This document shows positions 6,314 to 10,594 of a DNA stretch of 10,594 bases, in pieces; positions within the stretch are counted from its first letter, which is position 1; every line of letters starts with the position of its first letter. Made by a program: the position numbers and the translations under genes. The notes beneath the pieces were generated by a model. The model did no database searches, was not told where the DNA came from, and worked only from the letters and a program-made list of their open reading frames with translations. Origin of the DNA: Haloarculaceae archaeon (lineage in GTDB: Archaea > Halobacteriota > Halobacteria > Halobacteriales > Haloarculaceae); contig JAHENO010000229.1 in NCBI GenBank assembly GCA_018609945.1, positions 1-10,594 of the forward strand. The letters are read 5' to 3'.

Positions 6314-7408
6314 ATGTCCCGCCCGGAGACGGCGCTTGCCGGCGCCGACCCCGACGTGGTGCGCGCGGCGCTCGACGCCGGCGATCCACTGCCCGGCACC
6401 GCCGGGTTCGCCGGCGCGCTCGATGGCCATCTCGTCCGGGACGTCCTCGGACGGTATCCCCTCTTTTCCGCGCCCGACGATCCCGCGACTTGGAGCCACG
6501 ACCCCGCCGACCTCGCCGCCCCCGAACGCGTCCCGGCCGGACACGTCCGGACGCCCGCCGGCGACGAGCGCGCCTGGTCGCTGCCCGCACTCGAACCATT
6601 CTCCGGCACCGACCCGGCCGTGGGGCCACTCCGGGACGCCATCGACGGCGCCGCCGGTGGGCTCGGTACCGGTGGGCTGGCGGTCGCGTTCTCGGGCGGC
6701 GTCGACTCTGCGCTCCTTGCGGCCCGACTCGACGCGCCGCTGTACGCCGTCGGATTCCCCGGGAGTCACGACCTCGCCGCGGCCCGGTCGGGTGCCCGGG
6801 CACTCGGCCGCGAGGTCCGGACGGTCGAACTCGACCACGCGGTTCTCGCGGCGGCGGTCCCCCGTGTTGCCCGCGCGACTGGTCGCACGAACGCGATGGA
6901 CGTCGCGATCGCGCTCCCGCTGTTTCTCGTGGCCGAACGCGTGGCCGCCGACGGGTACGACCGGCTCGCGCTCGGTCAGGGGGCCGACGAACTGTTCGGC
7001 GGCTACGCCAAGGTCGCCCGCGCCCCCGAGGATACCCGCGTCGCGGCCGACACCGTCCGCGGCGCCCGCCGGGAGGTCCTGCGGACCGTGCCCGACCAGC
7101 TGGAACGTGACACGCTCGCGCTCCGGGCCGCCGGCGTCGACCCCGTCGTGCCACTCCTCGCGGACCGGGTGGTGGCGGCGGCGCTCCGGCTCCCGGGCGA
7201 GGCGCTGGTCTCGCCGCGCGGCGAGCGCAAGTGGGCGTTCCGGCTGGCCGCCCGGGCGTGGGTGCCCGACCGGCTCGCCTTCCGCGAGAAGACGGCCATC
7301 CAGTACGGGAGCGACGTCGACCGCGAACTCGACCGGCTGGCCCGCCAGGCCGGATACAAGCAGCGGATGGACGACCACGTCTCCCGGTACGTCGAGTCGC
7401 TGCTCTGA
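6314..7408 (+). CDS. Asparagine-synthase-like ATP-pyrophosphatase with reduced glutaminase domain
   Basis: The 364-residue protein has the PP-loop SGGVDS at 127-132 and the asparagine-synthetase motif GQGADELFGGYAK at 221-233, so it belongs to the AsnB C-terminal (AMP-forming amidotransferase) family. The first 110 residues lack the N-terminal Cys nucleophile of class II glutaminases, but GRYPLFSAPDD (46-56) and VPAGHVRTPAGD (73-84) resemble the GRDPLG-x-x-PLY and PPGH segments of that domain, suggesting a vestigial half. It would therefore use ammonia or another nitrogen donor. At 364 residues it is well short of classic AsnB (over 500). It starts 2 bp after the PHP gene. Asparagine synthesis is possible but unproven; many such proteins amidate or condense other carboxylates. 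Confidence 0.85.
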   Translation: MSRPETALAGADPDVVRAALDAGDPLPGTAGFAGALDGHLVRDVLGRYPLFSAPDDPATWSHDPADLAAPERVPAGHVRTPAGDERAWSLPALEPFSGTDPAVGPLRDAIDGAAGGLGTGGLAVAFSGGVDSALLAARLDAPLYAVGFPGSHDLAAARSGARALGREVRTVELDHAVLAAAVPRVARATGRTNAMDVAIALPLFLVAERVAADGYDRLALGQGADELFGGYAKVARAPEDTRVAADTVRGARREVLRTVPDQLERDTLALRAAGVDPVVPLLADRVVAAALRLPGEALVSPRGERKWAFRLAARAWVPDRLAFREKTAIQYGSDVDRELDRLARQAGYKQRMDDHVSRYVESLL

Positions 7409-7447
7409 CGCGACTGTCCCGCCATTGCCGCCCGCGACGAGTTTCAC

Positions 7448-7651
7448 TTACCCGCCTGCAACGAGTCGGAGGACGCGGACGCGCTCGACGGAGTCGTCGA
7501 CCGCCGCGTCCTCGGGAACCGGTCGGCCGTCGACGAGGATGGAGACCTCGTGGTGGCTCACCTCGAACGGCGCGAGGAGGTCCCCGTAAGTGGCGTCCGC
7601 GTCCGCGGGCACCTCCCTGGTCTCCTCGCCGACGAGTTCGACCGTGACCAT
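7448..7651 (-). CDS. samp2: Small archaeal modifier protein, SAMP2-like ubiquitin-fold protein
   Basis: The 67-residue product is a beta-grasp ubiquitin-like protein ending LRLVAGG, with the Gly-Gly tail that an E1-like enzyme (UbaA) adenylates. Segments VTVELVGEET, TYGDLL, VSHHEVSILVDGRPVPED and VERVRVLRL match haloarchaeal SAMP2, which is attached to lysines of target proteins and is needed for 2-thiouridine formation in tRNA. The protein has no lysine at all: the residue corresponding to the chain-forming lysine I recall for Haloferax SAMP2 (K58) is Arg59 here. It is convergent to the asparagine-synthase-like gene with 39 bp between stops. No strong TATA box is visible upstream, so the ATG at 7651 rests on homology. 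Confidence 0.88.
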   Translation of the reverse strand: MVTVELVGEETREVPADADATYGDLLAPFEVSHHEVSILVDGRPVPEDAAVDDSVERVRVLRLVAGG

Positions 7652-7709
7652 GTGCGTGGCTGGTCGGGCACGGAGTTGAGCGTGTCGGACGCGGCCAGGC
7701 GTCGCGGTT

Positions 7710-7741
7710 GTCTGACCGCGGCCAGGGAGCGCCGGTCAGAC
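7710..7741. repeat. Hairpin between samp2 and the BtpA-family gene
   Basis: GTCTGACCG at 7710-7718 and CGGTCAGAC at 7733-7741 are perfect inverted repeats around a 14-nt loop. The site sits in the 170-bp gap upstream of samp2 and downstream of the BtpA-family stop, with no T-run. It could be a terminator-like structure for the BtpA transcript, a processed RNA element or an operator for samp2. Confidence 0.45.
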
Positions 7742-7821
7742 CTCGATCTTCCGTACGACATCCTGCTTGTGACCTCTCGCCCGCCGTTCTCGCGAACGGG
7801 ACCGGTAGCCGGGAACAACTG

Positions 7822-8631
7822 TCACCGCCGACCGGCCGCCTCGACCAGCCGCGTCACCCGGTCGGGATCGACGGGGTTGGTCGTCTCGCCGTCCCGTTTC
7901 AGGGCCGTTCCGACGATCGCGCCGTCGGCGTGGTCGAGCAATTCCGCGACGTTCCCGGCGGTGACGCCGCTACCGACGAACACCGGCAGGTCGGGTGCGA
8001 CGTCGTCGCGGGCGTCGAGAACTCCCCGCAGGTGGTCGGTGTCGGTCGGTTCGCCCGTCGCCGGACCGGAGACGACCAGTCCGTCCGCGAGGCCGCGCCC
8101 GACGAGTTCTTCGGCGACGGCGGTGACGTCGCGCTCGGCGGCCGGCGCGGAGTGTTTGACCGCGACGTCCGCGAGGATGGCGACGTCCGCGTCGAGGCGC
8201 TCGCGCAACCGGAGCGTCTCGTGGGCCCGCCCCTCGAGCAGTCCCTGATCGGTCACCCGCGTGCCGGCGTGGACGTTGACCCGGACGAACGACCCGCCGG
8301 CCGCCGCGGCCACCGACAGCGCCGCCCGGGCGTCGTTCCGGAGGACGTTGACTCCCCAGGGGCTGTCGACGGCGAGTGCGAGTTCGCGCGCGATGGCGGT
8401 CAGTTCGGCGACGACGTGGGTCGGCACCGCCTCGGGGTAGAACGGGGCGTCCCCGAAGTTCTCGACGAGCAGGGCGTCGACCCCGCCCTCGCGGAGCGCT
8501 CGTGCGTCGGCGAGCGCCCGCTCCCGGACCGCCCCCCGATCCCCCTCGAACCGGGGTGCGCCGGGCAGAGGCGGCAGGTGGACCATCCCGACCAGCGGCG
8601 TCTCGCTGCCGAACCGCTCGACGAGGTTCAT
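7822..8631 (-). CDS. BtpA-family TIM-barrel protein
   Basis: The 269-residue protein carries the BtpA/SgcQ signature in order: GMVHLPPLPGAP (15-26), ENFGDAPFY (57-65), GVNVLRND (93-100), VNVHAGTRVTDQGLLEGRA (118-136), DVAVKHS (155-161), VSGPATG (187-193), FVGSGVTAGNV (218-228) and GTALKRDG (241-248). The cyanobacterial founder was linked to photosystem I stability; archaeal members have no photosystem, and the fold points to a phosphate-binding TIM-barrel enzyme, possibly in nucleoside or sugar-phosphate metabolism. The start at 8631 (MNLVERFGSE) is chosen because the conserved domain begins there and a TTTTCA box lies 26 bp upstream; a longer in-frame reading adds 35 unlike residues. It stops 170 bp before samp2. 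Family clear, substrate unknown. Confidence 0.9.
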   Translation of the reverse strand: MNLVERFGSETPLVGMVHLPPLPGAPRFEGDRGAVRERALADARALREGGVDALLVENFGDAPFYPEAVPTHVVAELTAIARELALAVDSPWGVNVLRNDARAALSVAAAAGGSFVRVNVHAGTRVTDQGLLEGRAHETLRLRERLDADVAILADVAVKHSAPAAERDVTAVAEELVGRGLADGLVVSGPATGEPTDTDHLRGVLDARDDVAPDLPVFVGSGVTAGNVAELLDHADGAIVGTALKRDGETTNPVDPDRVTRLVEAAGRR

Positions 8632-8653
8632 GTCCCCCGTTCTCGGGGCGCGG

Positions 8654-8659
8654 TGAAAA
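8654..8659 (-). promoter_or_regulatory. Candidate TATA box of the BtpA-family gene
   Basis: The minus strand reads TTTTCA, centred 26 bp before the ATG at 8631. CCCCG/CGGGG inverted repeats (8635-8639 and 8644-8648) lie between the box and the start codon. Confidence 0.45.
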
Positions 8660-8699
8660 CAGTCCTGGTGCAGAGCGCGTCCGAACGGGCGGCCGCCGG

Positions 8700-9284
8700 C
8701 TACTCCCAGTAGTCGGGTTCGTTGCCCGGCCGCCACTTGACCGAACAGCCACGGGATGGCCGTTGTTCGTCGTCGATCTCCTCGCCGGCGAGCAGCCGGT
8801 CGATGATGTCCTTCATCTCCCGCTCGGTGGGTTCCTCGTCGGGATTGGTGGCGTCGTCCAGCCGGCCGTGATAGACCAGCCGGAAGTCCCCGTTCGTTCG
8901 CTCGAACAGGAAGGGGTCGGGCGTACAGACCGCGCCGTAGGCGGCCGCGACGTCCTGGCTCTCGTCCCGGAGGTACGCGTCGTACTGGACCCGGCCGTCG
9001 TCGACGTACTCCTGCATCTTCTCGAAGGAGTCCTCCGGATACTCCTCGTCGTCGTTGGGGTTGATGCCCACGACAGCAACGTCGTCGTAGCTCGCGGCGA
9101 GGTCGTTGAGTTCGTCGAACTTCGCCTTCGCGTACGGGCAGTGGTTGCAGGTGAACACAACCAGCAGCGCCTCGCTGTCCGCGAAGTCCGCGAGCGTGTA
9201 CGTCTCGCCGTCGGTTCCCCGGAGTTCGAAGTCCGGTGCCTCGTCGCCGCGTTCGAGGACGTCTTTCGAGTCGAGTGCGACCAT
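8700..9284 (-). CDS. Thioredoxin-fold redoxin-family protein (AhpC/TSA-like)
   Basis: The 194-residue protein opens with GDEAPDFELRGTDGETYTLADF (13-34), the N-terminal signature of AhpC/TlpA-like redoxins, then has the active site TCNHCPYAKA (45-54) with CxxC at Cys46/Cys49 after the strand LLVVF. The cis-proline region is VCTPDPFLF (119-127, Pro122 after Cys120). A fourth cysteine near the end (SRGCSVKW, Cys180) is typical of this subgroup, whose members often end with a GC-x-x-KW-x-PGNEPDYW tail as seen here. No signal peptide, so cytoplasmic. It likely acts as a thiol-disulphide reductant or peroxide-handling protein. The start at 9284 follows a weak TATA-like GGTAAGG about 27 bp upstream; the longer upstream frame is not protein-like. 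The end lies 69 bp before the BtpA-family start. Confidence 0.9.
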   Translation of the reverse strand: MVALDSKDVLERGDEAPDFELRGTDGETYTLADFADSEALLVVFTCNHCPYAKAKFDELNDLAASYDDVAVVGINPNDDEEYPEDSFEKMQEYVDDGRVQYDAYLRDESQDVAAAYGAVCTPDPFLFERTNGDFRLVYHGRLDDATNPDEEPTEREMKDIIDRLLAGEEIDDEQRPSRGCSVKWRPGNEPDYWE

Positions 9285-9396
9285 ATCCGACAGTGGGGCC
9301 GGCTGTCCCTTACCTGTTCTGTTCGGTCTGTGCCGGGCGCTGGCGTCGCCGTCCTTCGCGGCTTGCGGGGGCCGGGTCCGGCCGACCCCGCCGGCG

Positions 9397-9546
9397 TCAC
9401 GCCTCGACGACAGCAATCTCGGCTCCGGTGTACTCCCGCTCGGACTCCAGTGCCACGAGGGCGGCGAACAGCGACGGGTCCCCTCCCACGACGTGACCGT
9501 CCGCCAGTCCGACCCGTCGTCCCCGGACATGGCGGCGCGTACGCAC
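9397..9546 (-). CDS. Small protein end, unknown function; possibly the 3' part of a frameshifted gene
   Basis: In this frame the reverse strand encodes LADGHVVGGDPSLFAALVAL and then an acidic end, YTGAEIAVVEA, before TGA. This is clearly protein-like with high-GC third positions, and no other gene occupies the segment. The only in-frame start is GTG at 9546, which gives a 49-residue product whose first 12 residues (VRTRRHVRGRRV) are strongly basic and unlike haloarchaeal protein. Upstream, another frame reads HELPGFIVDLCVRAAMSG (about 9530-9575) with good composition, and a TATA-like CGTTATGC sits at 9611-9618. A one-base indel near 9500-9525 would join the two. I do not recognise the family. 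It may be intact and short, or a broken gene. Confidence 0.45.
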   Translation of the reverse strand: MRTRRHVRGRRVGLADGHVVGGDPSLFAALVALESEREYTGAEIAVVEA

Positions 9547-9610
9547 AGGTCGACAATGAATCCGGGCAGTTCGTGCGCCCGGCCAGCACGGGCGGTCGTC
9601 CCATGTAGCC

Positions 9611-9618
9611 GCATAACG
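9611..9618 (-). promoter_or_regulatory. Candidate TATA box upstream of the small gene
   Basis: The minus strand reads CGTTATGC, so transcription would start near 9588. That suggests the ancestral coding region began upstream of the only in-frame start at 9546, supporting a frameshift or start-site change. Confidence 0.35.
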
Positions 9619-9652
9619 GTTGGACGAGACGCTCTCGTGTGGCTGTCAGTGA

Positions 9653-9668
9653 CCCCCTGGGGAGGGGG
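9653..9668. repeat. Short G/C hairpin
   Basis: CCCCCT (9653-9658) and AGGGGG (9663-9668) pair perfectly around a GGGG loop. It is the first of a run of hairpins and may be a terminator stem or chance. Confidence 0.35.
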
Positions 9669-9702
9669 CCAGCGAGACACACACATGGCGCAATACCGGT
9701 GT

Positions 9703-9747
9703 TGCCAGGGGATGGCGACTCTGTCAGGTCTAGCTGACGCCCTGGCA
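9703..9747. repeat. Two-part hairpin
   Basis: TGCCAGGG (9703-9710) pairs perfectly with CCCTGGCA (9740-9747). Inside, GTCAG (9723-9727) pairs with CTGAC (9734-9738) around a 6-nt loop. The inner stem is off-centre, leaving a 12-nt bulge on one side, so it differs from the two longer hairpins to its right. Confidence 0.5.
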
Positions 9748-9819
9748 TGTTGTTGTTTCGCACACTGGAAATTAATGTCGGGTGGCTGTTCCCAGTAACT
9801 GAGAACGAGATTGGAAGTG

Positions 9820-9899
9820 ATACTGCCGGCTATAACTTCGTGAAGATATTCGACCCCACGGGTGGTCGAAATTTCTCACGGGCTTATAGCCGGCAGTAT
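9820..9899. repeat. 80-bp long hairpin (palindromic element A)
   Basis: ATACTGCCGGCTATAA (9820-9835) and its exact complement TTATAGCCGGCAGTAT (9884-9899) form a 16-bp perfect outer stem. An inner stem continues with CGTGA/TCACG (9839-9843 with 9876-9880) and TTCGACC/GGTCGAA (9849-9855 with 9864-9870), separated by a few mismatches. Just outside, T9818 pairs with A9901 across a G-G mismatch (9819/9900), exactly as in element B. No target-site duplication is evident. The size and terminal inverted repeats suggest a MITE- or REP-like element, or a structured RNA. Confidence 0.75.
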
Positions 9900-9903
9900 G
9901 AGG

Positions 9904-9919
9904 GCGCCGCGGGCGGCGC
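9904..9919. repeat. Small GC-only inverted repeat between the two long hairpins
   Basis: GCGCCGC (9904-9910) and GCGGCGC (9913-9919) are perfect inverted repeats with a 2-nt spacer. In a GC-rich genome this could arise by chance. Confidence 0.3.
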
Positions 9920-9968
9920 GGTGATCGCGGCACGCCGACGAGTGTACGCGGACGTGGCGCTCCCGCTG

Positions 9969-10050
9969 ATAATGACTGCTGTCGTTCAGTACCGGATCGG
10001 CCGCACGACGTCGTGCGGTCGACCTGGAAAATAGCTACAGCAGTCATTAT
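9969..10050. repeat. 82-bp long hairpin (palindromic element B)
   Basis: ATAATGACTGCTGT (9969-9982) pairs perfectly with ACAGCAGTCATTAT (10037-10050). The exact centre is an 18-bp perfect palindrome, CCGCACGACGTCGTGCGG (10001-10018), flanked by further pairs such as TCG/CGA (9997-9999 with 10020-10022, apart from a wobble inside). Outside, T9967 pairs with A10052 across a G-G mismatch (9968/10051), as in element A. On the minus strand the core reads TCGACCGCACG, differing at one of 11 bases from element A at a similar distance from its end. Confidence 0.75.
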
Positions 10051-10097
10051 GACACCTTTCAGGACGCCGAGCGAGTGGCTGGCAGCGTGTAGCAAGC

Positions 10098-10104
10098 CTT
10101 ATGT
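10098..10104 (+). promoter_or_regulatory. TATA box of the Lrp/AsnC-type regulator
   Basis: CTTATGT is centred about 27 bp before the ATG at 10128 and about 50 bp after the end of element B. No Shine-Dalgarno site is present, so a leaderless message is likely. Confidence 0.55.
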
Positions 10105-10127
10105 CCGCGCTGGAGTCCCCTACAGGT

Positions 10128-10594
10128 ATGAGCAGCCGGAGTCACGTCGAGGTTCTGGAGGTCCTGCGCGAGAACGCCCGCTACTCGGTCGAGGACATCG
10201 CGCGCCAGACCGGGACCGACCCCGCGGACGTCGAGGAGATCATCACCGCCCTCGAGGAGGATGGCGTCGTCCGGGGCTACCGCGCGGTCGTCGACTGGGA
10301 GCAGGTCGAGGCCGAGCGCGTCCGCGCGGCAGTCGAACTGAACGTCACGCTCGACCGCGAGACCAGTTACACCGACGTCGCCGACCGCATCGCGAAGTTC
10401 CCGATGGTCGAGTCGCTGCACCTGGTCAGCGGCGAGTTCGACTTCATCATGGAGGTCGAGGGCGAGTCGATGCGCGAGGTCTCGCATTTCATCAGCGAGA
10501 AGGTCGCCCCAGTACCCGAGATCACCCAGACGGTCACCCACTACGTCATGGAGACCTACGTCGAGAACGGCATCGAGTTCGACGACAGCAGCGA
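10128..10594 (+). CDS. Lrp/AsnC-family transcriptional regulator (partial, 3' end beyond window)
   Basis: The visible 155 residues begin with a winged helix-turn-helix (about 5-50: VLEVLRENARYSVEDIARQTG, then DVEEIITALEEDGVVRGYRAVVD), the classic Lrp/AsnC DNA-binding layout including the GVVRGY hinge. From about 66 the RAM/ligand-binding domain follows (VRAAVELNVT, then FPMVESLHLVSGEFDFIMEVEGESMREVSHFI and a VTHYVMETY strand), with the G-x-x-D (GEFD) motif at 102-105 that forms the effector pocket and dimer interface. Lrp-type regulators respond to amino acids, often controlling amino-acid metabolism genes; the effector here is unknown. The start is supported by the TATA box 27 bp upstream. 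The reading frame is open at the right edge, so the end of the gene is not seen. Confidence 0.9.
   Translation, partial: MSSRSHVEVLEVLRENARYSVEDIARQTGTDPADVEEIITALEEDGVVRGYRAVVDWEQVEAERVRAAVELNVTLDRETSYTDVADRIAKFPMVESLHLVSGEFDFIMEVEGESMREVSHFISEKVAPVPEITQTVTHYVMETYVENGIEFDDSS

Larger units (their letters stand above)
9619..10127. other. Gene-poor 0.5-kb region dominated by inverted repeats
   Basis: No reading frame here has haloarchaeal composition or a recognisable domain; the longer open frames simply run through the hairpins. I see no tRNA, CRISPR spacing or transposase. Five inverted-repeat structures follow one another (9653-9668, 9703-9747, 9820-9899, 9904-9919, 9969-10050) before the promoter of the Lrp-type gene. 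The stretch contains several AT-rich pockets compared with its coding neighbours. Confidence 0.7.

Noticed and set aside
5651..7447. Long minus-strand open frame opposite the PHP and asparagine-synthase-like genes
   Set aside because: It spans two unrelated real genes on the other strand and has Arg/Gly-rich shadow composition.
9820..10050. CRISPR array or tRNA pair
   Set aside because: The two units are self-complementary rather than direct repeats, there are only two, and neither has a T-loop or anticodon arm.
9747..10095. Open frames of about 95-107 residues running through the two long hairpins on either strand
   Set aside because: They are produced by the palindromes themselves, are not acidic, and show no domain.

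Overview
The window reads as chromosome from a halophilic archaeon (class Halobacteria). GC is high, most predicted proteins are strongly acidic, and many genes start about 26-29 bp after an AT-rich TATA-like box with no Shine-Dalgarno site, which fits leaderless mRNAs. Clade-typical genes include a lipobox/twin-arginine solute-binding lipoprotein with a Gly/Asp/Ser linker, a SAMP2-like ubiquitin-fold protein ending in GG, a 48-residue rubrerythrin-like zinc ribbon, a short PadR regulator and an Lrp/AsnC regulator. The genus cannot be decided from this sequence.

Layout. 1-2153 (minus) holds a TraB/PrgY-type membrane protein overlapping by 4 bp a membrane metalloprotease of the M50/site-2 type that runs off the left edge. 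2288-3777 holds small genes: a PadR-like regulator, an acidic protein of unknown function, a minus-strand mini zinc ribbon, and another acidic protein of unknown function. A 23-bp near-palindrome lies upstream of the zinc-ribbon gene. 3843-5435 (minus) is a UgpB-like solute-binding lipoprotein fused in frame at its C-terminus to the last part of an ABC-transporter ATPase (TOBE region). This looks like the scar of a deletion that removed the permeases and most of the ATPase.

5613-7408 (plus) is a two-gene unit: a PHP-domain phosphoesterase and an asparagine-synthase-like ATP-pyrophosphatase whose glutaminase domain is shortened and has no catalytic N-terminal Cys. Convergent to it are a lysine-free SAMP2 homologue (7448-7651), a BtpA-family TIM-barrel protein (7822-8631), a thioredoxin-fold redox protein (8700-9284), and the end of a small, possibly frameshifted gene (9397-9546). 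After about 500 bp without a convincing gene, an Lrp/AsnC regulator runs off the right edge.

The gene-poor stretch 9619-10127 is the least explained part. It carries several hairpins. Two of them, 80 and 82 bp with centres 150 bp apart, share boundary bases, a conserved G-G mismatch just outside the outer stem and a related core (10 of 11 bases), yet have different, fully paired outer stems. That pattern suggests a structured family of small palindromic elements. The main points for follow-up are these paired hairpins, the UgpB-TOBE fusion, the lysine-free SAMP2 and the possible frameshifted small gene.
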